The notes below the pieces were generated by a model, which did no database searches, was not told the origin of the DNA, and was given only the letters and a program-made list of their open reading frames with translations. The position numbers and the translations under genes were made by a program. Positions 24,187 to 35,644 of a DNA stretch of 64,000 nucleotides are shown here, in pieces. Source of the DNA: Paramarasmius palmivorus (lineage: Eukaryota; Basidiomycota; Agaricomycetes; Agaricales; Marasmiaceae); contig JAYKXP010000036.1 in the NCBI GenBank assembly GCA_037176845.1, forward strand, positions 62,001 to 126,000, given 5' to 3'. Numbering within the stretch: the stretch's first letter is position 1; each line of letters starts with the position of its first letter.

Positions 24187-24586
24187 ATGCTTCTCCTCTA
24201 CGCTCTCGCAAGACCTATCTTCTCAAACACAGAGCCCTCGTCAGCGGGTAACTCTACGGTCTTCGATCCGGTTACTGGCGAATGCGACGATATCAATGGA
24301 TGCAGGACGGTGCCACAGATACTGTGGAACTGTCTTTCGGTCATCTTCCTTTGCACATGGGTCGCTATTCATCCAAATGTCCCGTATGTCGGGGCGCACC
24401 GAGCAGTCGTGTTGTTTTGTAATGGCATGCTTATGGCTATTGCGCTGCTCGCTCCGGAAATCATTATACTGTGGGCAATTAGGCAGAGGTATTCAGCTAA
24501 GGAGATCGCGGAAAAATATAAGAGTGAGAGATCTAGGCTTTGTTGAATGGATCGATGTTGAATATATTCCAGAATACGGATGGGGA
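24187..24586 (+). pseudogene. Array copy F, 5' part (exon 1 and start of exon 2), cut by insertion
   Basis: Exon 1 is intact from MLLLYALARPIFSNTE to AEKYK and ends at a normal donor (AAGA|gtgagag) at about 24528. The intron ends ttccag at about 24572 and exon 2 begins AATACGGATGGGG. At 24586 the match to sister copies (GGATGGGGGATGGCGCATGG in copy G) stops. The rest of exon 2 resumes, with TGGCCCATGGATTTC, at 48132. The family protein cannot be made from this locus while the insertion is present. One G of the original five-G run is also missing at the left junction. Confidence 0.88.
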
Positions 24587-24590
24587 ATTA

Positions 24591-24616
24591 CGAATTCGAC
24601 ATGAAATGAGAATTCG
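24591..24616. repeat. Left-end hairpin of the insertion
   Basis: CGAATTC (24591-24597) and GAATTCG (24610-24616) form a 7-bp stem with a 12-base loop, five bases inside the left edge. The same CGAATTCG word occurs at 48084-48091 near the right edge. Confidence 0.45.
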
Positions 24617-24720
24617 TTCTTTATCACCGAGTCCCTGCCAAAAAATTCAGACGTTAAGAGGGCCTCCGATGATCCGCCGATCAATAACTCCGAAGTCCGA
24701 TATCTGAAGCGCCCATGGTT

Positions 24721-25102
24721 AAGCGCCTTTATAAATCTGATTACTAAATCATAAATGAAGCGCCCGTTAGTAAGCCAATTACTCAAATGAAACCATATTT
24801 AATTATAGCCCTGATCTGTTGTACATTTGTAGCTTTAACTAACTGCTTATTCTTGATTTTATTCATACCACATTTTATATTGAGAGTATTTTGTTAACAA
24901 AAATAGCTACTAAGCGCCTTTATAAATCTGATTACTAAATCATAAATGAAGCGCCCGTTAGTAAGCCAATTACTCAAATGAAACCATATTTAATTATAGC
25001 CCCGATCTCTTGTACATTTGTAGCTTTAACTAACTGCTCATTCTTGATTTTATTCAAACCACATTTTATATTGAGAGTATTTTGTTAATAAAAATAGCTA
25101 CT
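24721..25102. repeat. 191-bp tandem duplication with AAGCGCC words
   Basis: Two adjacent copies, 24721-24911 and 24912-25102, are AT-rich and nearly identical. Differences include CTGATCTGT versus CCGATCTCT and CATACC versus CAAACC. AAGCGCC occurs at the start of each copy, again 37 bases in (24758, 24949), and once before the array at 24707. The second copy ends 16 bases beyond the stop codon of the F-box gene, so it could also act in that gene's 3' end. Confidence 0.85.
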
Positions 25103-25117
25103 TGATCTTTAGTCTAT

Positions 25118-26812
25118 CTACCATAGGTCCAAGTCTTCGTCCATAATTTCGTCGGAACGACGTTTAATAATGAGAGAGAAATTGCTCTGAAGTCTCTTCC
25201 GCTCTCTTACCACAATGCTCTCCTGACACCATGTCCAGTTCCTTGTGTACAGTATAACTAACTGCAACTCCCTCATAGGAAGGACTCCCCCCCAGCCCCA
25301 ATATAGCTCCTTCATCAAGAAGTCTCCTGCATAGCACACAACATGCAGCTCTCTTAGCCTCTCCAACTCCATAGAACCGATCACCATATGACATTCCTCA
25401 GCGTTGAGGTTTCTCGCATATGTGAGCTTGGTGATCTTGCAATCCCAGAGCTGTAGTCCTCGAAGAACTTCAGATGGGCTAAATGTTGCATCCACAGTGA
25501 GCTCTTGCAGATTCACCATAGTGTAGCGGTCCAACACTCGTAGATTCTGCAGCTTCATCCCCCATCTAAAAGTGATACCTGCTATGCACTTGAGTTTCCT
25601 CAAATTTGAAGCAGATACCTGGCCATCCTCCAACTGTAATGCGCCTATTACAAACACCGCACTATGGAGAGTTGCCATAAACTTGTCCAGTATGGCTTCA
25701 TACCTCTCTTGGTCACCATGAACTTTGACCAGAGCCATGGTCACGTGTTCCAGATTCATCCCGACCCTCAACCAGCTTGCTGTAATCCCTGTTGGTGGAA
25801 GCAGAGGAGCGTATCCATCTATCATCTCCAATCGCTGCAGGTGAGGCATGATACAGCACCTGAATATCGCCCTTTTGATTTCAGGCGTTCCTGCGAGTCG
25901 AAATATCTGGAGCTTGTTGAAAACGATGTGAATGTTGTGGGGTTTGTAGGCGCAGTCGGTGGCTGAGAGAGCTCGGATTTGAAGGTATTTCAAATTGGGA
26001 AGAGAGGAAAGGTGTTCAAGGGCTGAGTTGTCAACAATGATAGTGATGGTGACATGGGTGAGGTTTCTGTTGATGAGTATGGGAAGCTGGTATGCTGGTT
26101 CTCTGTTGGGATAGACTATGTCGGTGGAACCCATGCGTTGGAACGAGTATTGTCTGAGAGACTCGACAGCTAGAGCTTGCTCCCAGAATGCCTGGAAGCG
26201 TTCCTCTGCCCTTAGGCTGCTCACATGCACCTCGATGCTTGTCAAAGCACATTGATCAGGCCACCTCTCTTCTCCAGTAATAAGCGGTAGCATGGGAGGA
26301 AAATGATCACCTTCCCACATATACCCCAGCACCAGTCGGATGTGTTTCCATCGTTTAATGTGGTGAAACAGAATCTGGAGGATGTCATCGATGATGTGCA
26401 TCTTCCAATCATCTGACTCCGATCGGATGATCGTCCAGGACAACTCTCGATCTCCTGAGCGTCTCAGAGCGTGCTTGACCATTTGGATATGCTTCTGCTC
26501 AGGGGCTTCAACATAGATATCCTGCCACAAAGACTTTTCTTCCAATGCCACATCTCTCCAGCGCCTGTTTGTTGCAAGAATTGAGGTGTAAAGAGGTGGA
26601 ACCTGGCCAGCTTCTGCTCGTGACGTGAGCTTGAAAATCTGTACCAGTAATTCTGCTGGCATGTCTGGGATGGGAATAGATTGTAGAGGCTGGGAGCACT
26701 TTAGTTTGTGGTTTCGATTATACAGCGTTCCTCTCACCATTGTGCAAGAATTGCTCGTGTCAACTTGGGGGTTGAAAGAAGGGGGCAAAAAGGGTGAAAG
26801 GACCAAATCCAT
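25118..26812 (-). CDS. F-box protein
   Basis: A single 564-codon frame from the ATG at 26812, with no intron needed. The F-box lies at about residues 47-95 (IPDMPAELLVQIFKL, then a helix ending in NRRWRDVALEEKSLWQDIYV), which in this family binds Skp1 in an SCF ubiquitin ligase. The remaining 450 residues show irregular leucine-rich strands typical of substrate-recognition regions of Agaricomycete F-box proteins (LPNLKYLQIRAL, LQRLEMIDGYAPL, LQELTVDATF). The nucleotide frame is clean and host-like in composition. It sits inside the 23.5-kb insertion next to the left-end repeats, so it may be captured cargo. The substrate cannot be inferred. Confidence 0.8.
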   Translation of the reverse strand: MDLVLSPFLPPSFNPQVDTSNSCTMVRGTLYNRNHKLKCSQPLQSIPIPDMPAELLVQIFKLTSRAEAGQVPPLYTSILATNRRWRDVALEEKSLWQDIYVEAPEQKHIQMVKHALRRSGDRELSWTIIRSESDDWKMHIIDDILQILFHHIKRWKHIRLVLGYMWEGDHFPPMLPLITGEERWPDQCALTSIEVHVSSLRAEERFQAFWEQALAVESLRQYSFQRMGSTDIVYPNREPAYQLPILINRNLTHVTITIIVDNSALEHLSSLPNLKYLQIRALSATDCAYKPHNIHIVFNKLQIFRLAGTPEIKRAIFRCCIMPHLQRLEMIDGYAPLLPPTGITASWLRVGMNLEHVTMALVKVHGDQERYEAILDKFMATLHSAVFVIGALQLEDGQVSASNLRKLKCIAGITFRWGMKLQNLRVLDRYTMVNLQELTVDATFSPSEVLRGLQLWDCKITKLTYARNLNAEECHMVIGSMELERLRELHVVCYAGDFLMKELYWGWGGVLPMRELQLVILYTRNWTWCQESIVVRERKRLQSNFSLIIKRRSDEIMDEDLDLW

Positions 26813-27122
26813 CTCTATCTACGGAAAAAGGTCATTCCCATCACGGATACATATTTTACTTCCGTTTGATGACTCCTAAACACTTTTCCGGTTGCCACGG
26901 TACAATGTTCCTGGGTCCCTCTGACAGGTTCCCAAACCCCAGTGTTCTATCACTCTTATACCTGGTTTTAGTTGCACTAGAAGCATATACTGTATTGTAT
27001 CAAAAAAGATATAACATCTAGCTATATTACAGCATACTGTTCATATGATGCCAAATGCATATGATGTGAAATGTACTTGTACGATGTTCCATTGTCACAA
27101 TACCAAAATCATGTTACGTACA
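26813..27122. other. Intergenic between two minus-strand genes
   Basis: No gene. It should contain the promoter of the F-box gene and the 3' end of the next gene; the 27000-27100 part is AT-rich. Confidence 0.5.
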
Positions 27123-29261
27123 CTACGATGACATCAATTGATCTAATCTATGCGGAATAATCGGAGGTCGCCCAAAGACGGTGTAGAAACTCTGACAATA
27201 GAAACGAGCTACTGCATCCTCCAACACAACCAGTTCCTGTTCCTGAAATTGTTCAGGAGCGTCTCGATCTGTGTGCAGAGCTGGATACTGCTCGCTACCA
27301 GGCCATTGTACCAGGACCCCCTTCATTCGCAGGATCCAAGGGGCCCTTGACGCAGTTGTTGCAGCTGCAACCCCTTCCGAACAAAACTGCCAGTAGATTT
27401 CGATGGGCGATTGAGAGGTGTTTTGTGGTGATCGGGCAAAACACTTCTGGACTTGTGCGTGGCATTCCTGCTCGTGATTCCTCGTGTGCGGCTGATACAT
27501 GGAACCCCAAACGTCTTGGTTTTGATTCGTAGACGACGTATCCTGGAGTCGACGTAGAATGATATCGAGCGCATGAAATTCGGATCTAAAGTTGAGCTCG
27601 TATATCTCCCATATGATCTCCTGAAGAATCTGTGGTCTTTTCATATCTCCAATGGGGCGCTTTCGTCCTTGCCATTCGAAGTGATACTTTGTTACGACAC
27701 TAGCATCACTTCTACGACGGATCCCGTAGAATGACAGACATTCTCCCCAACAATCGATCAATAGCGTTCCTTGACTGTTGCATGAACGAACCGGGTTTGG
27801 AGGGGTGAGTGTCATTGACGCCTAGCAACAACCTCCATTGACTGGGTGTCCAGGCGACTGAAGCTAGGCATGCTGGCCGCATCATAACACGAAACTGGAG
27901 AACTTCACGTAGGTCCAGCCATGCGTGCAAATAGCGCTCTCGTTTTTCCTCTGGAGCAGCGACGATCATTCCTGGGTCTGGAAATACGTAGCCAGCGTTG
28001 GGGGTGTCTTGCTTTGGACGTTTTTTTTGGCGGTCGATGGCAGCCAATGCAGTAATCCAGAATTGAGGTACAGGAGGGGAATGCGGTACGATAAGCTCCG
28101 AAAATTTGTCGTGATTCAGTTGTGCGGTGTTAGAGTGCGGTTTTGTATCTATAGAACATGCAATCAGCTTGTTCGACTTGTATAAAGCCGACTTCTACTT
28201 ACATGGTTGGGTCCTACTAGTTTTGGCAGAAGCTGGACGTGCTGGGAGCGAATTGGATTTGAGTTGAGATAAAGAACCTACGAGTATTTGTATTAGTGAC
28301 AATTTTCAGAAAGATATCTAATTTACTTGCCTTTGTCTGACGAAGGTGCGGCATTGGGATCTGGCGCTTCTTGGAAAGAAGCTGCGAATGGATTCCCCGG
28401 TTTCATAATCGATCTGAGATGATTTTCCATCGCAATCGCTCGAGCGACCGTATCACTACCTCCTTCGTAGAGACAACCCGATGCCGATAAAACCTCCTGC
28501 GTGATCCCCAGCATGTCCGGCGTGGTGAATGGGGTTTCCTTGTAGAAGCCTGCGAATGGTTTCTCGCCGTTTGGCTGGACATGCCAGACTGGAACCCCTG
28601 CGTTCCGTAGGTGCTGACGATCTACGTCGTTATACGTGAACGCTCCTACTCGTTCAACGTAGTTTTGTTGCGGGGGTACGACCTTTCCTTCCATTGCTGG
28701 GCGAAATAATTCGACCCAGTCCAAGGCGGCAGTGAGTTCAAGATACCAGCGTTGGAAGCTGCGCAGAAGTTGCTGGGCTACTCGAAGGGGGGCTGTATGG
28801 TGACGAAGGTAACCCAGTACAATGTCCAATTGATAGCTGAGGACTGAGACGACGATGTTGGGGGCTTGGTTCGACAACCTTCTTTGTTCACGGTGTGCGC
28901 CAGCGCGTTTCTGCAGCGCTATATAATCGTCCTTGTAGATCTCTAACGCAGATTCCTTCCACTTCCCAATTCCCGAGACACTTCCATTCCTCTCCTCAAA
29001 ATCCGTCTCTCCGAACATAGCCCACCATCTCCTAATCGCCTTGTTCTGCTGCTTCGGAATCCTGGGGATTACTGCCCAATGACATCGATCGGGAATGTAG
29101 GGCTGTGGATAGAGCAGTGGATCGTCTTGCGCAAAGAGGAAATCGGTGCGTTGATAGACACGTCGAACGCCAAAGAAGGGCTGAGGAATATAAGTTCCAT
29201 TGGTGGTAGTCACCAACCACTTTTCGTCTGCCGTAGACGCAAACAATCTGGTCGAAGACAT
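27123..29261 (-). CDS. Multi-exon gene of unknown function
   Basis: Exon 1 runs from the ATG at 29261 (MSSTRLFASTADEKW) to about 28334. The best continuation uses a GC donor (AAAG|gcaagt) and the acceptor at about 28272, giving SLSQLKSNSL. A second intron (gtaagtagaag...ctatag) leads into an exon reading PQFWITALAAIDRQKK. Within the last exon the frame changes around 27770-27810, from MQQSRNAIDRLLG to GTLLIDCWGECLSFYG, before HALDIILRRLQ and the stop at 27123. A short atypical intron or a real frameshift could explain this. I see no catalytic motif or membrane segment. The protein type looks like a multi-copy Agaricomycete hypothetical. Its promoter faces that of the dioxygenase gene. Confidence 0.55.
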
Positions 29262-29716
29262 GAGGGACGATGGGAATGAGTGGGGGTATGGGATTGGATG
29301 GGGTATGGGACTGAGGGTTATGGGGTAGGGAGTATAAGGATGTAAAATGTGTCAGACGTTCAGTCTTGACACTGGATGGAGTTGTGGAATGAGTGAACGT
29401 TCAGTTCCTCACAAACACTGTAACATTCAGTTCACAGTGGTAGATAGGGTGGGGAACAAAGGGTAAATAAAATAAAATGAAGAAACCGGCGACGAGAGCA
29501 AAGGGGAGCGAGGAGCGTACGAACGAGGAGGTGATAGTGGAGGTGAGAGTGCAAGAGAGATAGGCGCTGAAACGTTGAAGTCCGTTTCAAACTCCGCTCC
29601 GCGGCGAAGTTGGACTTCACACGTGTAGCCACTCTCTCTTCCTTACTCTCACCTGCCTTCTTCTTCTTTCCCTTTCTTCTTCCCCTTCCCTTATTCTTCC
29701 TTATCCCATCTCTCCT

Positions 29717-29810
29717 ATGTACTGCAGACTGAATGTCTCAGTACATCTTTGAGTCTGCAGATTGAATATCTCAGACTATTCCCTCATAGCGTCAGATTGA
29801 ATATCGACGC
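29717..29810. repeat. Hairpin cluster 1 (three stems, constant TGAAT loop)
   Basis: Three hairpins share the plan stem-(x)-GAY-TGAAT-RTC-(x)-stem'. Hairpin 1 is 29717-29746 (ATGTACTG paired with CAGTACAT, inner GAC/GTC). Hairpin 2 is 29752-29777 (AGTCTG with CAGACT, inner GAT/ATC). Hairpin 3 is 29789-29810 (GCGTC with GACGC, inner GAT/ATC). The stems differ in sequence but keep pairing. Confidence 0.75.
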
Positions 29811-30364
29811 TTTTATATATTCCTTTAATTATTTCCTTCAGCGTTCGCTCCCTCTCATCCTCTTCATCTCATCTCAACTATATTCTATTCGGTCAACCCT
29901 CAAGATGATCAGCAAACTGCCTACCTATACAACGCGGTCGTACTTAGCTTGGAAGCCCATCTTGGTCAAGTAAGTACATCGGGTCTTATTCATAGTCATT
30001 CTTTGACCCTTCCTCTAGCTCTATACGTGCTCCATCGAAGCTAGGCGTGTCAGGTTCAAACAGGATTGTAGACGCGTCAATGAGGGGTACCAGGATGCGC
30101 TAGACTGTGCTATACTGTCGGGTTTACTCCCCCTAGGTACGATCTTTCCTTCTTTGTGCCGTACGCGTTAACGCTCTTCCAGTGGCATGAAGAGTCACGA
30201 ACTACGCATAGTCAGGTATACGCACCTTGAAATGTCCTATATCATCCTCAGTTTCGACAGCGTAAGTGTAACTTTACGCCACATCTTACTTTTCTAACGC
30301 GATCTTAGTCCTATCCCGATCGACTTACCTCTCGAAGGTCCGGAACGTCTAAATGCCCGGGATT

Positions 30365-30409
30365 AGTCAGTCGGAGCGCGATCTGGCTCTCATCGCGCTC
30401 CGACTGACT
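30365..30409. repeat. Perfect 18-bp inverted repeat
   Basis: AGTCAGTCGGAGCGCGAT (30365-30382) and ATCGCGCTCCGACTGACT (30392-30409) are exact reverse complements around the 9-base loop CTGGCTCTC, 130 bases upstream of the dioxygenase ATG. It could be an RNA hairpin, a factor-binding site, or the end of an older Helitron-type element. Confidence 0.9.
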
Positions 30410-30538
30410 CAGCTTTCGATGCATTCCTCCAACGGAAGCAAATGTTGGCGGGCCTATGTCTTTCCGCCCGTCTCTACCGCTTTTTTTTAGCCCCTTTGAC
30501 CGCCAACGTTTCTTTCCATCCTCCCTTTTCCTTCAACT

Positions 30539-33500
30539 ATGACCTCTCCAGATCGTCCGCCGCCTATAGTGGACGGGCTACTCTCGGATTTCAAGCATTT
30601 CGCCACTGCCGGCACGACAATCGACTCAACTCACTCGGAATGGATCTATCCCGCTCTCCCTCTTGACTTTCAGATAGGAGTCGAAGAGTATCGACACCCA
30701 GCTGTAGAGAACCGTCCTAAAGGACTTCCCGTTTTCTACAAATGCACCGGTTCACATCCCAAACGAAATCCTATTCTAATCGGAAAGGGCCAAGACTTCG
30801 TCGTCCCTTGGAACTCGCTAAACGTATCGAAGAATGCTGCCTTCGACGAATACTGTAGCAAGCTCAAGAATCCAATGGGTCCAAACGCTGGAATGGACAA
30901 ACATGGTATTTTTTATTTTTTATCGGTTTCCGCAGATTTCTGACGTCGTTTATCCAGGTCTCTTCGAAATGAAGCCTGGGGATATCGTCTGGGGTAGAGA
31001 TTGCGCATCTCCGCATCCCGACCCCAGGAAAGATGTCTGTCTGTTATATGTGGTGCATCCGTAAGTTCGTCCTTCTATCACTTGTATCGTATATCTCAGT
31101 TGTTGCAGAGACGTCTATGGACCTGAAGCGTGGAGCCAATGGGAGGAGAAGTTCAAAGCCCTTCGATCTCGTACTCTGGGTCCTGAAGACGAACGAACGA
31201 GGGACAGAGTGTGGTTTGACCGACAACGCCGTTCATCTCAAGTCGCGGATGGGGCACGATGCTATACGACTTGTCTTAGTTATCAAGTACAGACCAAAGT
31301 AGGCTCGCCGGCAGCTGCTATCAAAGCTCCTCGCGATGATAGTTCGTGGACCGAGGAAGACGAAGAATATGTAAAGCTATGCCACGAGTTGAATCAGGTG
31401 GGTCTATGTTTCATTTAGATGCTCTGATATTAACGTACCTTAGGCTGCTATTGAGTTCGGTCTGAAACACCATCGTGTTTATTGTCCGGAAGAGTACGAG
31501 GTACTCTGTGACAACGCCTCGCTGAACAACGTTCCCGAGATTGGTTCGAAGGGAAATTGTATGTGGACCGGGGGTCAACTCAACTTGGCCAGTGTGAAAC
31601 CAGATTCTTCGAGTACGTACCTTTACCAGCTCTAGCTTCTCTTCTTCATTTTCATTTGAATAGATGCCGCCGCCACCGAAACGGGTATTGGGGACATGAA
31701 GAAGTTTGGCGACATACACGTTGATGGCAAGGATTTCGCGGGTTGCGGCTCTCAGATGATAGCGTTTAGCGACTTGCCATCTGATGTTGAAGGCGGGCGT
31801 ATACACTCTACAGAGTTAGGGGTCTATGTTCGTCTTGACCGACTGGTTTCGACGTACTTCTATGGGTTGAAACGACACGGCTCTTCGCCGCCTATTGGCC
31901 AGAATGATGTACCTCAGAGCTCTTCGCGTTGGGCATTCATTTCCTATCCTCAAGGGTCCATATTACGCGGAGAAGCCGTGCTCAATGTGAGCCCTAATCC
32001 CGATACCGGTATCAATCGTCCGCTCCAGATGACCACGGAAATGATGGATCTACCAGAGACCCCCAAGAAGTATGTGAATCTTTGCGTATATCCTTCAAAT
32101 CACGCTGACTTCTCCCTAAGCACTACTACCCGGAGCTTGCTCTCATCATATCGCCCAGACATTACCTCGTAAGTCCATGTGTTATCTTTGGTATATCAAT
32201 ATTAATTGTTGAACTCAGCCGAGAGCCCGACGGAGTTGGTTCCTCCCATGTCAATTTCCTTCTCGACGCCGGCGCTCTTATGACACCTCATGAACGCTTT
32301 AGTTGGTGCAACAGGGCATTTTATTCGATAGTCACTGCTTCGGGACGTCCTCGAGAACAAGATCTAGGATACTCTGTAGACTATGAGTCGTTTCGACAAG
32401 CTTTCACACAGGATGGACGACATCCAGATGCATGGCCCTTAGCTCCAAACGGTGAGCCCTTCATCGAGCCTTGCATATTTGACGGTAAGTTCTATAGTCG
32501 CCCAATGTTCCTATCTAATTTCCTTGTCGTTATTAGACTGGAAAGCTCTACAACCTCGACAAAGGGCGAAGCTGGCATCATCCTTGTTACAAGCATCGAA
32601 CGCTCGCTTTATACCGGATCAGTACAACGTTTTTCTCGACTTCTTAGATCGCCAAAGACAAGTACATGCTGCGCGTCGTAGCATTTCTTCCGGTATGAGC
32701 CACCGACCCTTATCCCCAACCTTGAATTCACTATGCTATAGAGCCTGTAACCCGTCTATCCGCCAATAAAACGTCGGCGTCCAATCCTTCTCCTAAAAAG
32801 GGGGTTGGTAATCGTGCTACCGGACGTGTTACTCGTTCGTCGAAAAATGCTGGTACTTCATCAAAGAGGGGGCGCAGTTCGACATCTAAAGATACCATGT
32901 TACGAGGGATCACGAACTCCAAGGTATCGTTGGCCAAGTACGCTGTCATCTCATCGCTAAAGGGTAAGCATTACTGCGCATTTTGGGCTCAGAGTTCTCA
33001 CTGTTCCCCTACTTTGTAGTTACCCAAAAGAAATCCCAGTCCTCGATGGTTACTCGACGTGCCAGCCAGCGACTGCTGTCCAGCAAGACATCTCAGGAAC
33101 CTGCACGCCGTATCAAAACTCGCTCACAAACACGAAAGACGACGGTGACAGTTCCTTCTAAAAGAAAGAAGGGCAAAGGTAAAGATCTTCCAGGTGAGCA
33201 TGGTTCGGCCTTTGGTAGGCGAAAGTTGACAGTTTTATTTCTCAGAATCGAATAATAAACGGCTACGCTCCCGTAGGTAGTTGAGTCTTGGTTAAGAATG
33301 TAGCCTGTCTCATCGATAACCTAGATGTAAACAGTTCTACAATGAATCACTACGCAGATCGTGATATAGCCAACCCAGACCTTGAAACGAATGACGCTCG
33401 AGCTACCGTAGATCCCGACGATCATTCAATACCAACTACTCCTTTGTCAGAAGAACGTGAGTAATCTATATCGTCGACTTCTGTTAGTTGTTGAGAGCTG

Positions 33501-35516
33501 TTGCCAGATGACCAGGATTTTGTCGATGAAACTGGGGATAACGAAATGGATTCGGAGGAAAACTGCATCCCTGATAAGAGCTCAGGTGAGGGTTTTGACC
33601 GTCTCTCGAGTTCATATCTAAGGAGTTATTAGATCCCGAGGACATGGTGTTAATCTCAGATCTCTGCGACGTAGACTTTCAAAGCATTTCATCAAGCATC
33701 GCTCCTGTTCCTACGTTTCCAGATTCCAGTGAGTTTACTTTACATTCGTTGGAGCACGTCGCTGATTGCAGTCTTAGATATCCCATTCTTGAAGCTCCTT
33801 GAACCGCATTCCATTGCAGCCTTAACATCCGATATTCAATCATCACTCGCAGCTCTACACCAAGATGGGACATATAAGGACATACAGGAGATAGTACGAT
33901 GCTGCTATCGTCTGAAGCAGCGTAACGCAACTTCAGAAAACGTGGTACATCTCGTCGTCCAAACATGGCCCAAGATGGGCGATATGATGGGACAGGAGTC
34001 CATTATGCGCACCAAGCTTCTACTTTCCAGGCACGCCCTACTCTGTTGTACACAGGTTCTATCGGAATGGATCTCTGAGTGTATTTCTCAGAAGTACAGC
34101 GGTACTACATGGATTTCCCGCTTGCAGCGAGATGTTCGTTCCCTATGTCGCTCACAGACCCAGAGCAGATCCCAGGCTCTTCCCGTCACCATTTCCTCAT
34201 CAGGATACCTCTCCAATATCCCAGCCACAGATGCGACTTACACTCCTCCCAACAACCTACGATCAAACCATGAGGATCGCGTTGTCAAGTCCATTGTGTA
34301 CAGCATTGTAACGCAATGGCTAGGTGTTCCCATCATTACAGCCGTCGTTGGGGATTTCCTCACGATTGTCAAAAATCGTTTAACATCGGCAGCGTTTCTA
34401 CTCGATGCCGTTTGGGCGGTAGCCAAGGATCCATATCTTATCCTTCCAGTCAAACGCGCACGCATCATGAACGGTCGTAGGGTAGAACCATCAGCCCTGA
34501 ACTTGGAAGCTCTTGATAAAGAGCTCTCTGTTCATCCTATTGCTGCTTCTGATTGGGGTCATCGGCGATTAGATGAATTGCAGAGTCTTTTGACATCGTT
34601 GATACTACCGAGTACATCCGAGGCCTTTCCCCAACAAGATGTCGCCATGTCATCCACATCCAACATCCCCATACCTCTCTCAGCTCAGTATGAGAGCTCC
34701 TCTGGCCTGACAACGTCGGGATTGCAAGTTTTTCTTGATTTCATGAGGGCGTCTATATCACTGTTATATCCCAGTAATGGAACGCCACAGCTTCCGAATG
34801 AAGCTCATGCCAGGAGCAGCCTTGATTTCTTTTTACCGGCTCGAGAAAAGGCACCATCTCGTCAACGAATTACCCAACCTTCAGGACCCTTTCATCCCTC
34901 TCGTATTTGCACTATACCGGGATTAGCTTCAGCCATAATGTGGCGGGCAATCTTCTACAACGCTCCAGCAATACATACATTGAACACCCATTCCTTCTAC
35001 TTCCACACGTTCGACGATTGGGATAATCTACACCAACGGCATCCTTCTGAATCATTTTGGTGCAACCCCAGAGCCTATGGAACTGCAACAGCGCGCAGCA
35101 CAGCTCACGCCAAGGCTTATTGGGAAGGAGCGAAAACCTTGCACGACAAATTATTTCGGGAAGAGACAGGTTTTGTGGACTTGGTTAAGTTCATTGCCTC
35201 CTCATCTCTCTTTCCTCAATTGGGCAGACTCACTGCTTACCTTCTTGCTGTTGATTTAGTCTATGCCAACGTCTTGGCATTGCCAGATATACAAGATCTG
35301 GCAAGCTTGGTATCCTGGCTCAATCTCGGATGTGCAAAAACATTGATTAGATTGGGATGTCATAAGGATAAGGTTGCCATGGGCTTTGTGGAGCTGTACA
35401 GGTTCATGACAGGTCCCAACGGGTTAACGCAGCTAGAAATACAAGAGTTGGGATATGATCCCTTTGTTCAGGAACATGGAGGTTGCAAGTATGGACGCTT
35501 TTATCCCGACAAGTAA
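30539..35516 (+). CDS. TET/JBP-like 2-oxoglutarate/Fe(II) dioxygenase with long C-terminal extension
   Basis: At least twelve exons. Those I could place are 30539-30905, 30958-31060, 31109-31397, 31444-31612, 31664-32069, 32121-32168, 32219-32484 and 32537-32692, then several small basic or acidic exons, and the last at 33778-35516. The catalytic core is in exon 5: DIHVDGKDF gives an HxD pair (about 31717-31725), followed by MIAFSDLPSDVEGGR, LGVYVRLDRL, a GLKRHGSSPP histidine and SRWAFISYP with the arginine expected to hold 2-oxoglutarate. This order fits the fungal TET/JBP family that oxidises 5-methylcytosine; expansions of that family in mushrooms are known to travel with DNA transposons. 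The middle is rich in Lys/Arg/Ser (VTRRASQRLLSSK, RIKTRSQTRK), suggesting nuclear targeting and DNA contact. The 580-residue C-terminal exon is unrecognised. Activity is inferred, not shown. Confidence 0.65.
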
Positions 35517-35644
35517 ACACAAGCTTTCAAGTATTCGTTTAGATATGCTAGTACTAAGATGTTTTATTGTCCGTATCCATGCCTTCTTGGCCTTCATCAA
35601 TTATATCTAGATTTCGCTTCAGTTTCAGAGCGGGAGCTTTGATT

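Larger units (their letters stand above)
29262..30538. other. 1.3-kb region between two divergent genes, with structured repeats
   Basis: Contains the shared upstream region of the two divergent genes, pyrimidine-rich tracts (29640-29710), a cluster of three covarying hairpins (29717-29810) and a perfect 18-bp inverted repeat (30365-30409). A short open frame at about 29900-30120 (DDQQTAYLYNAVVLSLEAHLG, joined across a 50-nt intron to LYTCSIEARRVRF) reads like a real exon pair and could be an upstream exon set or a gene remnant. No ATG in that frame was found. Confidence 0.45.

Noticed and set aside
31664..32069. JmjC domain in the dioxygenase gene
   Set aside because: The HxD is present but the spacing and the motifs around it (SDLP, GLKRHG, SSRWAF) fit the TET/JBP pattern better than JmjC.
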